A DNA stretch of 64,000 bases from Brevundimonas subvibrioides. Lineage in GTDB: Bacteria > Pseudomonadota > Alphaproteobacteria > Caulobacterales > Caulobacteraceae. The translations under genes were made by a program, and so were the position numbers. Of this stretch, positions 52,517 through 62,846 are shown in pieces (positions within the stretch are counted from its first letter, which is position 1; each line of letters starts with the position of its first letter). The notes beneath the pieces are model-generated. The model did not search any database and was not told where the DNA came from. It saw only the letters and a program-made list of their open reading frames with translations. The stretch lies in the NCBI RefSeq assembly GCF_027271155.1, contig NZ_CP114542.1:248001-312000 (forward strand), given 5' to 3'.

Positions 52517-55114
52517 CTAGCCGGCCACCAGATTGACGATGCGGTCCGGCACGACGATCACCTTGCGGATGGATTGGCCCTGGCTCTCCAGATAGGCCTG
52601 AACGCCGGGATTGGCGAGCGCCTCGGCCTCGACGGCCTTCGCATCCGCCCCGCGCGGCATGGTGATCTCGCCCCGCCGCTTGCCATTGATCTGGATCGGC
52701 AGGATCACCTCGTCGTCGGCCGCCAGCGCCGGATCGAAGACCGGCCAGGGCGCGTCCAGGACCAGTCCCGCCTCACCCAGCCGGGTCCAGCCTTCCTCGG
52801 CCACGTGGGGGGTGAAGGGGGCGATCAGGCGGGCGAGGGCCGACAGGGCCTCGCGCCGGGCGGGGCCGGAGGCAGTGTCATGGTCGCGCAGGGTGGCGAC
52901 GAAGGCGTAGAGCTTGGCGATGGCCGAGTTGAAGCGGAAGCCCTCGACCCCTTCGGACACCGCCTTGATGGCCTTGTGGGTTTCCTTCAGCAGGGCCGCA
53001 TCCTGGGCCAGGTCGCCGGCTGCCGTGGCGTCGAAGCTGTCGAACAGGGTCCAGACGCGCTGGACGAAGCGGCTGGCGCCCTCGACGCCGCCGGGGGTCC
53101 ACTGGACGTCGCGTTCGGGCGGGCTGTCGGACAGGACGAACAGGCGGCCGGCGTCCACGCCGTGCGAGTCGAGGATTTCCTGCGGCGCGACGACGTTCTT
53201 CTTGGACTTCGACATCTTCTCGATGTCGCCGATGACCAGGGTCTCGCCGGTGGACAGCTGGCGGGCGCTGCGGACCCCGGCGGTATTGGCCAGATCGACG
53301 TCGGTCGGCTCGACCCAGGCCCCGTCGGCCCGCCGATAGGTCTCGTGGACCACCATCCCTTGCGTGAACAGGCCGGCGAAGGGCTCCTTCACCGCCAGCA
53401 TGCCGGCGTCGGACAGGGCACGGGTGATGAATCGGGCGTACAGCAGGTGCAGGACCGCGTGCTCGACCCCGCCGATATACTGGTCGACGGCCAGCCAGCG
53501 GTCGGCGGCGGCCTTGTTGATCGGCTCGGCCGCCGTCGGATCGGTGAAGCGGGCGAAATACCAGCTGGAATCGACGAAGGTATCGAGCGTGTCGGTCTCG
53601 CGCGTCGCATCGGCTCCACAGGACGGACATTTGACGTGTTTCCAGGTCGGATGGCGGTCCAGCGGATTGCCGGGGACGTCGAAGGTCACGTCGTCGGGCA
53701 GGACGACGGGCAGCTGATCGGCCGGAACCTCGACCACGCCGCAGGCGGCGCAATGGACGATGGGGATGGGGCAGCCCCAGTAGCGCTGGCGCGACACACC
53801 CCAGTCGCGCAGGCGATAGATGGTGGTGCCCTTGCCGTGATCGGACGCCTCCAGGCGGCGAATCGCCTCAACCTTGGCCGCCTCGACCGACAGGCCGTCC
53901 AGGAAGTCCGAATTGAAGATCGTGCCCGGACCGACATAGGCCTCGGTGCCGATCTCGATGTCCTCCGCCCCGTCGGGACGGACCACGGGCACGACCGGCA
54001 GGTCGTATTTGCGGGCGAAATCCAGGTCGCGCTGGTCATGGCCGGGGCAGCCGAAGATGGCGCCCGATCCATAGGTCGACAGGACGAAATTCGCCGCCCA
54101 GACCGGCACGGTGCGCCCGGGATCGAACGGGTGACGGACGCGCAGGCCCAGGTCGATGCCCAGCTTTTCAGCCTTCTCGATATCGGCCTCGCTGGTACCG
54201 GTCCGGGCGCAGGCCTTGACGAAGGCGGCGACGTCCTGCCGGTGTTCGCCGATGGCCTTCGTCAGGGGATGGTCGGGGGCCAGGGCCAGGAAGCTGGCCC
54301 CGAACAGGGTATCGGGCCGGGTGGTATAGACCTCCACCGGGTCGCGGTCGTGGCTGGGCTGGCCGTCCGGTGCGGCGGGCAGGAACCCCGGAACCTCGGC
54401 GATGTCCCACCAGACGGTGGCTCCGCGGCTCTTGCCAATCCAGTTCTCCTGCATCAGCCGGACCTTGTCGGGCCAGCGCTCCAGGTCCTTGAGGCCCTCG
54501 ATCAGGTCGTCGGCATAGTCGGTGATGCGCAGGAACCACTGGTTCAGCTTGCGCTTCTCGACCACGGCTCCGGAGCGCCAGCCGCGACCGTCCACGACCT
54601 GTTCATTGGCCAGGACGGTGTTGTCGACCGGATCCCAGTTGACGACCGAGTCCTTGCGATAGACCAGGCCGCGCCTGAACAGTTCCAGGAACCAGGCCTG
54701 CTGTCGGCCATAGTAGGTGGGATCGCAGGTGGCGAACTCCCTCGACCAGTCCAGCGACAGACCCAGCAGTTTCAGCTGGTCGCGCATGGAGGCGATGTTG
54801 GAATAGGTCCATGCGCCGGGGTGGATGCCACGCTCCATGGCGGCGTTCTCGGCCGGCAGACCAAAGGCGTCCCAGCCCATCGGGTGCAGGACGTCATAGC
54901 CCTGGGCCCGCTTGTGACGCGCCACCACGTCACCCATCACATAGTTGCGGGCGTGTCCCATGTGGATGTTCCCCGACGGATAGGGAAACATTTCAAGGAC
55001 ATAGTATTTCGGACGGCCCGTATCGCGGGTAACGAAGGCGTTCGTCTCCGACCAGCGGGCCTGCTGGCGGGGTTCGGCGGTCTTTGGGTCGTAGCGGGTC
55101 GGAGAGGCGGACAC
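52517..55114 (-). CDS. leuS: Leucyl-tRNA synthetase
   Basis: An 865-aa class I synthetase. The HIGH motif is HMGH at 51-54 ([15 protein letters not shown]) and KMSKS is at 633-637 ([11 protein letters not shown]). The editing domain includes [14 protein letters not shown] [23 protein letters not shown] zinc-type Cys cluster (HCAACG, CPSCG) is also present. Start is GTG at 55114. It leads the leuS-lptE-holA operon; the gap to the next gene upstream holds a long palindromic element. Confidence 0.97.
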   Translation of the reverse strand: MSASPTRYDPKTAEPRQQARWSETNAFVTRDTGRPKYYVLEMFPYPSGNIHMGHARNYVMGDVVARHKRAQGYDVLHPMGWDAFGLPAENAAMERGIHPGAWTYSNIASMRDQLKLLGLSLDWSREFATCDPTYYGRQQAWFLELFRRGLVYRKDSVVNWDPVDNTVLANEQVVDGRGWRSGAVVEKRKLNQWFLRITDYADDLIEGLKDLERWPDKVRLMQENWIGKSRGATVWWDIAEVPGFLPAAPDGQPSHDRDPVEVYTTRPDTLFGASFLALAPDHPLTKAIGEHRQDVAAFVKACARTGTSEADIEKAEKLGIDLGLRVRHPFDPGRTVPVWAANFVLSTYGSGAIFGCPGHDQRDLDFARKYDLPVVPVVRPDGAEDIEIGTEAYVGPGTIFNSDFLDGLSVEAAKVEAIRRLEASDHGKGTTIYRLRDWGVSRQRYWGCPIPIVHCAACGVVEVPADQLPVVLPDDVTFDVPGNPLDRHPTWKHVKCPSCGADATRETDTLDTFVDSSWYFARFTDPTAAEPINKAAADRWLAVDQYIGGVEHAVLHLLYARFITRALSDAGMLAVKEPFAGLFTQGMVVHETYRRADGAWVEPTDVDLANTAGVRSARQLSTGETLVIGDIEKMSKSKKNVVAPQEILDSHGVDAGRLFVLSDSPPERDVQWTPGGVEGASRFVQRVWTLFDSFDATAAGDLAQDAALLKETHKAIKAVSEGVEGFRFNSAIAKLYAFVATLRDHDTASGPARREALSALARLIAPFTPHVAEEGWTRLGEAGLVLDAPWPVFDPALAADDEVILPIQINGKRRGEITMPRGADAKAVEAEALANPGVQAYLESQGQSIRKVIVVPDRIVNLVAG

Positions 55115-55129
55115 GGGATTCCTTGTCGA

Positions 55130-55303
55130 GTCTCCTCCCTGTCGCCCCTGTGGCGACGGGGAGGTGGATCGGCGGCGAAAGCCGACGAGACGGAGGGGCT
55201 CTTGAAGCGGACTCGGTCATGGGGCGTCAAGAACCCCTCCGTCTGCTCGCCAGGAGGCTCGCATCCACCTTCCCTTTCGCCAAGAGGCGAATGGGGAGGA
55301 GAC
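55130..55303. repeat. Long imperfect palindromic intergenic element
   Basis: The left half (55130-55210) reads TCTCCTCCC, a GTCGCC/GGCGAC mini-hairpin, GGGGAGGTGGAT, a CGGCGGCGAAAGCCG mini-hairpin, then GACGGAGGGG. The right half, reverse complemented, has the same order: TCTCCTCCCC, a TTCGCC/GGCGAA mini-hairpin, AAGGTGGAT, then GACGGAGGGG. The halves are about 80 bp and share roughly three quarters of their bases. The whole fills the leuS-DUF3576 gap and could fold into one cruciform with nested stems. Confidence 0.7.
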
Positions 55304-55308
55304 GAGGT

Positions 55309-55761
55309 CTAGCCCGCGTTGGACAGGTTCAGCTGGCGCGCCTTGGTCAGGATCGCGTTTTCCAGATCGGCCTCGGTCTGGGCGGCGACCGGCGCACCGG
55401 TCCAGGCCCCCGAGGCGTCCTTGACCTCCTTGGTCACGGTGACGTTGAGGGCATCGGCGCGCAGACGGGTGTCGAGGATGAAGACCGTGGCCTTGAACCG
55501 CTCGTTCGGGGTCTGGGGGTTGATGTACCAGTCGTAATTGACAACGCCACCCCACGGGTCGGCGGTCAGCAGGGGCATGAAGCTGAGCGTGTCCAGGGTG
55601 GCGCGCCACAGATAGCCGTTGACGCCGATTCCCTGCTGGGCGTTGGCCCGGGGAGTCGGGCGATCGCCGACGAAGGGCAGGCTGCCGCAACCCGCCAGAA
55701 CCAGACCGCCGAGGGCCAGAGCCGTGGCCGCTACGACCGTCTTGCCGCGAACAAACGCCAT
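55309..55761 (-). CDS. DUF3576 family lipoprotein
   Basis: A 150-aa protein starting MAFVRGKTVVAATALALGG with lipobox LAGC. The mature domain has GIGVNGYLWRATLDTLSFMPL and ADPWGGVVNYDWYINP, conserved DUF3576 segments. EADLENAILTKARQLNL lies at the C-terminus. The family is alphaproteobacterial and of unknown function, likely in the envelope. A GGAG ribosome site (from gatGGAGac) lies about 10 bp before this ATG, which decides it over the ATG at 55776. Confidence 0.85.
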   Translation of the reverse strand: MAFVRGKTVVAATALALGGLVLAGCGSLPFVGDRPTPRANAQQGIGVNGYLWRATLDTLSFMPLLTADPWGGVVNYDWYINPQTPNERFKATVFILDTRLRADALNVTVTKEVKDASGAWTGAPVAAQTEADLENAILTKARQLNLSNAG

Positions 55762-56130
55762 TCGTCTTGTCTCCATCCCAGGATCGACCCATGGCCTCCT
55801 CGAGGACACGGGCGCGTCGACGGCCCCTTCGAGGGCGCGCGGCGAAGCAAGGCTCTATAACACGCTGAAAAGGGGCGATGACAAGGCAATGGCGTTCCGG
55901 TCGTCCCGAGGGCGTCCGATGCCGTCCGCTCGCCATGCGGGCGAACGCCTTCTTGCCGCATTCCCGTGACGCTTGCGCCACAGGGGGAGCCCAGAGTCGC
56001 TGGAACCGGGATCGTTCGGTCGGGTTCCGTTGACCGGGCGGACCACCGGTGTCTAATCGGACGGTTCACGGCGAAAACGCCGGTTCAGGAAACAGGTCCG
56101 GCGAAAAAACGCCGGATTCAAGGGTTGGAA
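55762..56130. other. Divergent intergenic region between DUF3576 and ntrZ-like genes
   Basis: 369 bp with no supported gene; the long frame through it on the plus strand is only an upstream extension. It must hold two divergent promoters. Near the ntrZ end are two small A-loop hairpins (listed separately). The rest shows no clear motif. Confidence 0.45.
56069..56116 (+). promoter_or_regulatory. Twin A-loop hairpins in the ntrZ leader
   Basis: Hairpin 1 is CGGCG-AAAA-CGCCG (56069-56082). Hairpin 2 is TCCGGCG-AAAAAA-CGCCGGA (56097-56116). They are near-repeats of each other and end 14 bp before the ATG, just ahead of an AAGGGTTGGAA ribosome-site region. They could influence mRNA stability or translation. 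Confidence 0.45.
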
Positions 56131-56526
56131 ATGCGGCTTCGCGTCATCATCGCCGGACTGTTCGTCACCGCCGCCCTGTCTGGCGTCGCGGGCGAGGCGG
56201 CTGCGCAGTCGCGCTCGCGCGCCCCAGCCGTCAGCCTGTCCGAAGCCAGTGCGGCCCGCAACAGTGTCGCCCCGTCGACGCCGCGCCGTGGCCTGCGCTG
56301 GAATGCGAATGGCCGCTGGGGTCTGGATTTCAATCTGAACCAGCCCGTCGGCCGCGAAACCCGCTGGGGCGATGTGGAGGCGGGGGCCTATTACCGGCTG
56401 TCGCCATCGCTTCGCGTCGGTGCCGCCGCCGGTCTGGCCCCGGCCGAGCAGGATCCGGCGCGCCCGGCCGAAACCGATCGCCGCGCCCAGCCGCGCGTGC
56501 GCCTCGAGACCCTGTTCCGCTTCTAG
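56131..56526 (+). CDS. ntrZ: NtrZ-family periplasmic regulatory protein
   Basis: A 131-aa protein with a signal peptide (MRLRVIIAGLFVTAALSG...AAAQ). The mature part contains NANGRWGLDFNLNQPVGRE and WGDVEAGAYYRLSPSLRVG, which I recognise as the NtrZ family of Caulobacterales. NtrZ inhibits the sensor kinase NtrY in the periplasm in Caulobacter. The location near the origin, beside leuS and cenR, also matches. The identification is by recall of the family, not a search. The C-terminus ends in RLETLFRF, suggesting a beta segment. Confidence 0.65.
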   Translation: MRLRVIIAGLFVTAALSGVAGEAAAQSRSRAPAVSLSEASAARNSVAPSTPRRGLRWNANGRWGLDFNLNQPVGRETRWGDVEAGAYYRLSPSLRVGAAAGLAPAEQDPARPAETDRRAQPRVRLETLFRF

Positions 56527-57173
56527 ACAGCGAAGGCTTCGGCGATGCTGGAGACGGCCGCCAGCCCCATTGCGCCCGTTCGCACCAGATTCGCCACATT
56601 GTCGGCCGTGATGCCGCCCAGCGCGATGACCGGCCTGTTCGCCGCCACGTCGGCCAGCGCCCGGACGCCAAGGGCGGCCCTGGCGGAGGAGGCCCCGCCC
56701 GCCGGATAGATGGGAGACAGGACGACCGCATCGAGATCCCGTGCCGCCCGGGCCCCTTCGACCGAATGGACCGCGCCGGTCAGGATCCAGTCCGGTCGCC
56801 GTCCCGACAGCCCATAGGCCGCCGATAGCGCCCGTTCGGGCAGATGAAGCCCGTCCGCGCCGACGGCCTCGGCCAGGGCGCTGTCCATGCCGATCAGCAG
56901 GGCGATGCCGCGGTCTGCCGTCACGGCCCGAAGCCGGTCGGCCGTCTCCCGGGCATCGTTCGCGCCGAAGGACCGGTATACGACGCCCGACCCTGCCGGC
57001 ATCCGCGCGACGATCTCCCACGGCCTGGGCGTCCGCCCGGGATCGGTGAAGAACAGCAGGGGCGGCACCCGCGACGGCGCGCCCCCCCTGACAGCGGCGG
57101 CCGCACGGGCTAAGGCCAGGGCGCTGGCCCACAGTCGCGTGGCCGCCGTGCCCATCATTACCGGCTCAGTCAT
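56523..57173 (-). CDS. Thiamine phosphate synthase-like protein (ThiE/TenI family)
   Basis: A 216-aa TIM-barrel protein. PPLLFFTDPGRTP opens strand 1, GADGLHLPERALS is the pyrophosphate-side motif, and the C-terminal PVIALGGITADNVANLVRTG, then AMGLAAVSSIAEAF, is the phosphate-binding block of ThiE/TenI. The canonical ThiE segment with TxTK is replaced by SPIYPAGGASS, so true ThiE activity is uncertain. The start at 57173 shares the CATG with the divergent YggS gene; later ATGs at 57158 and 57155 are possible. The stop overlaps the ntrZ stop region by 4 bp. Confidence 0.75.
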   Translation of the reverse strand: MTEPVMMGTAATRLWASALALARAAAAVRGGAPSRVPPLLFFTDPGRTPRPWEIVARMPAGSGVVYRSFGANDARETADRLRAVTADRGIALLIGMDSALAEAVGADGLHLPERALSAAYGLSGRRPDWILTGAVHSVEGARAARDLDAVVLSPIYPAGGASSARAALGVRALADVAANRPVIALGGITADNVANLVRTGAMGLAAVSSIAEAFAV

Positions 57174-57897
57174 GACCGCCTCTATGCCCGCTTCCGCCCC
57201 CGCGTCCAGCGATCCCGGCTTCACGGGACGGCTGGCGGCCGTCCGGAACCGGATGACGGCGGCGGCCACGGCGGCCGGCCGTGACCCGAGCACGGTCACC
57301 CTGACCGCCGTGTCCAAGACCCAGCCCCCCGAGGCCATCGACGCGGCCCTGGCGGCCGGACTGCGCGTGTTTGGCGAGAACCGGGTGCAGGAGGCCCAGG
57401 GGCGCTGGCTGGACCGGCGCGCAGGCCTGCCTGACCTGGAACTGCGCCTGATCGGGCCTTTGCAATCCAACAAGGCCGAGGATGCCGTGGCCCTGTTCGA
57501 CGTGATCGAGACGCTGGACCGCGAAAAGCTGGTCGGGGCCCTGGTCTCGGCGGCATCCAGGGCCGGACGGTCGCCGCGCCTGCTGGTCCAGGTCAATACC
57601 GGCGAGGAGCCGCAGAAGGCCGGGGTCGCGCCGCGGCAGGCCGATGCCCTGATCGCCCTGGCGCGGGCCCAGGGGCTGACAGTCGAGGGGCTGATGGCCA
57701 TTCCGCCGACCGACGAGGAGCCCATCCTGCATTTCGCCCTGCTGAAAAAAATCGCCGAACGGAACGGACTGGACGTCCTGTCGATGGGGATGAGCGGCGA
57801 TTACGAGGCTGCGATCCGGCTGGGCGCGACCCATGTCCGGATCGGATCGGCGCTGTTCGGGGAACGAAAACCGGCGCAGATGCCCTCCAGTTCCTGA
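57172..57897 (+). CDS. YggS-family pyridoxal-phosphate homeostasis protein
   Basis: A 241-aa PLP-binding TIM-barrel protein. The PLP Lys is in VTLTAVSKTQPPEAI, and GENRVQEAQGRW, LIGPLQSNKAED, VQVNTGEEPQKAG and LSMGMSGDYEAAIRLGATHVRIGSALFG are family signatures. It buffers PLP and has no known catalysis. ATG at 57172 or at 57184 may be the start. It shares its start region with the divergent ThiE-like gene and is 60 bp upstream of cenR. Confidence 0.9.
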   Translation: MTASMPASAPASSDPGFTGRLAAVRNRMTAAATAAGRDPSTVTLTAVSKTQPPEAIDAALAAGLRVFGENRVQEAQGRWLDRRAGLPDLELRLIGPLQSNKAEDAVALFDVIETLDREKLVGALVSAASRAGRSPRLLVQVNTGEEPQKAGVAPRQADALIALARAQGLTVEGLMAIPPTDEEPILHFALLKKIAERNGLDVLSMGMSGDYEAAIRLGATHVRIGSALFGERKPAQMPSSS

Positions 57898-57957
57898 TTT
57901 CGCACCAATTTCCGGCGCCGTCTTGGCGTTTGCCTTCAGCCTCGCCATTCTAGACAG

Positions 57958-58644
57958 ATGCCGACAGCCAAGACCCTGCTCATCATCGACGACGACGACG
58001 ACCTGCGCGAGGCGCTCGCCGAGCAGCTGGCGCTGCACGAGGAGTTCAAGACCGTCCAGGCCTCCACCGCCACCGAGGGCGTGCGTCTGGGTCGCGAGAT
58101 CCGCGCCGACCTGATCCTGCTGGACGTCGATCTGCCCGATATGGACGGCCGCGAGGCGTGCCGCTTGTTGCGCAAGGACGGCGTCTCCACCCCCGTCATC
58201 ATGCTGACAGCCCAGGATTCCGATGCCGACACGGTGCTGGGCCTGGACTCGGGGGCCAACGACTATGTCACCAAGCCCTTCCGGTTCGCCGTGCTGCTGG
58301 CCCGCATCCGCGCCCATCTGCGCAGTCACGAACAGTCCGAGGACGCCGTCTTCCAGATCGGCCCCTATGAATTCCGGCCAGCGGTCAAGATGCTGCTGGA
58401 CGCCCGGGGCAAGAAGGTCCGGCTGACGGAAAAAGAGACCAATATCCTGAAATACCTCTATCGCGCGGGCACCAAGGCGGTCTCGCGAGAGGAGCTGCTG
58501 ACCGAGGTCTGGGGCTACAACGCCGGCGTCACCACCCACACGCTGGAAACCCACATCTATCGCCTGCGCCAGAAGATCGAGCCTGAGCCGGGTCAGGCGC
58601 GGTTGCTGCTGACGGACGCCGGCGGCTACCGTCTTCAGCCCTGA
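57958..58644 (+). CDS. cenR: OmpR-type response regulator, CenR-like
   Basis: A 228-aa two-domain regulator. The receiver has the acidic pocket IIDDDDDL, phosphoacceptor Asp56 (ILLDVDLPDMDG), Thr in MLTAQD and Lys106 (YVTKPF). The OmpR-type winged helix follows (LTEKETNILKYLYRAG, VSREELLTEVWGYN, THTLETHIYRLRQKI). No histidine kinase is adjacent. An orphan OmpR regulator near parB and leuS corresponds to CenR of Caulobacter, which controls envelope genes and is paired with a distant kinase, CenK. The name rests on position and type. Confidence 0.75.
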   Translation: MPTAKTLLIIDDDDDLREALAEQLALHEEFKTVQASTATEGVRLGREIRADLILLDVDLPDMDGREACRLLRKDGVSTPVIMLTAQDSDADTVLGLDSGANDYVTKPFRFAVLLARIRAHLRSHEQSEDAVFQIGPYEFRPAVKMLLDARGKKVRLTEKETNILKYLYRAGTKAVSREELLTEVWGYNAGVTTHTLETHIYRLRQKIEPEPGQARLLLTDAGGYRLQP

Positions 58645-58702
58645 CGGCCGTGCGACGCCCCCGACACTGGACGGACCGGATCGACGGGGCGACAAGACGG
58701 CC

Positions 58703-59956
58703 ATGAACGGACCCCATACCCACGACGTCATCATCGCAGGCGCGGGCCTGGCGGGTGCGACCTTTGCCCTGGCGGCTGCGCAAGGCGGGCTCAGGGTCGC
58801 CCTGATCGATCCCCAGCCGTTTTCGGCCCAGCTGGCCCCGACCTTCGACGGTCGGTCCACGGCCATCGCCTGGTCCACCTTCCGGATGCTGGACGTGCTG
58901 GGCCTGGGCGAGCGCCTGCGTCCCCACGCCTGCCGGATGGACCACATTCTGGTGACAGACGGGCGCAGGCCCGGGGCCGCCTCGAAGGCCGCCTCGCCGG
59001 CCTTTCTGCGCTTCGATGCCGCGGAGGTCGGGGATGCGACCGGCGGTGAGCCGCTGGGGTATCTGGTCGAGAACCGCCAGATCCGGGCCGCCCTGGCCGG
59101 GCTGATCGCCGCATCGGACATCGACCTGATGGCCCCGGCCTCGGTGGTGGCGGTCGAGACCTCCCCGTCCCGCGCGACGGTGACGCTGGCGGATGGCACG
59201 GCTCTGACCGCCCCGCTGGTGATCGGGGCCGAGGGCCGGGGATCGCTGGTGCGGTCCGCCGCCGGCATCGAAACCGTGGGCTGGCGCTATGGCCAGTCGG
59301 GGGTGGTCGCCACGGTCCGGCTTGACCGGGACCACGGCAATGTCGCCCACGAATATTTCCTGCCGCACGGCCCGTTCGCCATCCTGCCGCTGACCGACCG
59401 GCGGGCCAGCCTGGTCTGGACCGAGACGACACGCGCGGCCGAGGCCCTGCGGGACGCTTCGGACGAGGCCTTCCAGTCACATCTGATGCGGCGGTTCGGC
59501 GAGTTCGTGGGAACGGCGACGCCCGAAGGGCCGCGGTTCGTCTATCCGCTGGCGCTGGAACTGGCGACACGCCTCACCGCGCCCCGCACGGCCCTGATCG
59601 GCGATGCGGCCCATGGAGTTCACCCGGTGGCGGGCCAGGGGCTGAACATGGGGCTGAAAGACGCCGCCGCCCTGGCCGAGGTGCTGATCGAGGCCCTGCG
59701 GCTGGGCGAGGATATCGGGTCGGAAACCGTGCTGGACCGCTACGCCCGCTGGCGCCGGTTCGACATCATGGCCCTGGCCGCCGGGTTCGATGCCTTCGTC
59801 CGGCTGTTCTCCAACGACATCGCGCCCATCCGCCTGGCACGCGACCTCGGCATGGCGGCGGTCAACCGCATCGGCCCGCTGCGCAAGGCCTTCATGGGCG
59901 AAGCGGGCGGCGCGACCGGCGATCTGCCCCGATTGCTGCGGGGAGAGGCTGTCTAG
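58703..59956 (+). CDS. UbiH/UbiF-family FAD-dependent ubiquinone-biosynthesis monooxygenase
   Basis: A 417-aa flavoprotein hydroxylase. FAD motif 1 is VIIAGAGLAGATFALAAA, the middle motif region is LVIGAEGRGSLVRSAAGI, and motif 3 is ALIGDAAHGVHPVAGQGLNMGL. This motif set defines the UbiH/UbiF/VisC/COQ6 family, which hydroxylates the ubiquinone ring. Which ring position it acts on cannot be told from sequence. It is 58 bp downstream of cenR on the same strand. Confidence 0.9.
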   Translation: MNGPHTHDVIIAGAGLAGATFALAAAQGGLRVALIDPQPFSAQLAPTFDGRSTAIAWSTFRMLDVLGLGERLRPHACRMDHILVTDGRRPGAASKAASPAFLRFDAAEVGDATGGEPLGYLVENRQIRAALAGLIAASDIDLMAPASVVAVETSPSRATVTLADGTALTAPLVIGAEGRGSLVRSAAGIETVGWRYGQSGVVATVRLDRDHGNVAHEYFLPHGPFAILPLTDRRASLVWTETTRAAEALRDASDEAFQSHLMRRFGEFVGTATPEGPRFVYPLALELATRLTAPRTALIGDAAHGVHPVAGQGLNMGLKDAAALAEVLIEALRLGEDIGSETVLDRYARWRRFDIMALAAGFDAFVRLFSNDIAPIRLARDLGMAAVNRIGPLRKAFMGEAGGATGDLPRLLRGEAV

Positions 59957-60022
59957 AGGCGCGCGGCGCGGTCGCCTGCTGCCTGGGTGCATTCCGGTGC
60001 AAAGGCGCTTCTGTCCGGCGCG

Positions 60023-60454
60023 TCAGCGCGTGAAATAGTAGTCCGCGATCTGGCAGACGTTGATTCCGCTACGGCGCAGGGATTCGCCATTGTCGAACTC
60101 GGCCCAGAAATCATAGCGGCAGGCCCCCGAGCCGTCGTCCACCGTCACAACCACACTGTCGCCGGGTGACAGGGTGGCGGAACCCAGAAGGTCGTCGCCC
60201 CAGCCATCCGTGCCGGAACTGGCGGCGTAGAAATAGGTCATGGTCCAGCCGGTCTGGTTATGGACCCGGATCTCGCGGTTATAGCTGTCCCGGGATTGCT
60301 GGACGACGGGACGGGCCAGGGCCGGAGCCTCCGTACGCGAGACGGGCTCCGTGGCGGCGACGGCGTCGACCCCGATCCCGAGGGCAAGGCTCCCGACCAG
60401 AACGACGGCCATCAGGTTCGCCCTTCGCGTCGCGGACGGTAATGTCTTGGGCAT
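60023..60454 (-). CDS. Secreted protein of unknown function
   Basis: A 143-aa protein with a signal peptide (ANLMAVVLVGSLALGIGVDA) and a single beta-rich domain (IRVHNQTGWTMTYFYAAS, WGDDLLGSATLSPGDS, DDGSGACRYDFWAEFDNGE, INVCQIADYYF) with two Cys that could form a disulfide. Similar small secreted domains occur in several proteobacteria, with no known role. Starts at 60508 and 60535 would add basic residues before the signal. It is divergent from dnaK. Confidence 0.65.
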   Translation of the reverse strand: MPKTLPSATRRANLMAVVLVGSLALGIGVDAVAATEPVSRTEAPALARPVVQQSRDSYNREIRVHNQTGWTMTYFYAASSGTDGWGDDLLGSATLSPGDSVVVTVDDGSGACRYDFWAEFDNGESLRRSGINVCQIADYYFTR

Positions 60455-60584
60455 GCGGGCGTCCTGAAGATCGATCGGGGGGGCATTCAGCCCACGATCG
60501 GTTGCCATTGTGCCGTTCCTGCCCGCCGAATGCACCTGATGCGACCTGACTCTGTGATCGCGTCGGGATGATTCGCATCAAGGC

Positions 60585-60612
60585 CTTGCAGGGCATGGCG
60601 ACTTTCCCATAT
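60585..60612 (+). promoter_or_regulatory. Heat-shock (sigma-32) promoter of dnaKJ
   Basis: CTTGCAG (60585-60591), a 14-bp spacer, then CCCATAT (60606-60612). This fits the alphaproteobacterial sigma-32 form CTTGAAA-N13/14-CCCCATNT. It lies about 170 bp before the dnaK ATG. No CIRCE element is seen here, in contrast to groESL. Confidence 0.7.
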
Positions 60613-60645
60613 CCCGACCAGCCCGAGAGACCCCGCCAACTGTGG

Positions 60646-60661
60646 GGTTTCACGGGAAACG
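60646..60661. promoter_or_regulatory. Weak parS-like sequence upstream of dnaK
   Basis: GGTTTCACGGGAAACG matches 13 of 16 bases of parS, but the core CACGTG is broken to CACGGG, which usually abolishes ParB binding. It still forms a GTTTC-N4-GAAAC inverted repeat in the dnaK leader and could be a site for another factor. Confidence 0.25.
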
Positions 60662-60781
60662 AACCCACCTGTCGATCCGGCCTCGCAGCCGGGCGACGCA
60701 AACAAAACGGGGGCGGTCACGCGCGGCGCTTGGCTCCAGAAGGCCGCCGCATCGCCCGCCAGACGGAGAGACATAAGGCTC

Positions 60782-62683
<1,902 letters not shown>

Positions 62684-62696
62684 GGCGCATGCAGGG

Positions 62697-62723
62697 TCCC
62701 CGCCTGCCGGTCGCGGGCGGGGA
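62697..62723 (+). terminator. Hairpin between dnaK and dnaJ
   Basis: TCCCCGCC (62697-62704) pairs with GGCGGGGA (62716-62723), loop 11 nt, 13 bp after the dnaK stop. The following sequence TCGTGTCTTTC is only moderately T-rich. It may act as a partial terminator lowering dnaJ relative to dnaK. Confidence 0.5.
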
Positions 62724-62846
62724 TCGTGTCTTTCATGAAACTTGCATCCGCCCACCCGGCGCCCATGTCATCCCTGGGTCGCTGTTCCGCTTGCGCCGAT
62801 AGAGACGTGAACGGAATGTCCGGAGCTGGCTTGAGGACGTCTGCGC

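Noticed and set aside
52574..55312. A 912-aa plus-strand frame over leuS
   Set aside because: It is antisense to leuS, which carries HIGH and KMSKS motifs; composition marks it as a shadow.
57166..59268. A 700-aa open frame on the minus strand
   Set aside because: It lies antisense to the YggS-like, cenR and ubiH genes, which have clear family motifs. Its composition (Arg, Gln, Gly, Ala and Ser rich, no recognisable domain) is that of a GC-rich shadow frame.
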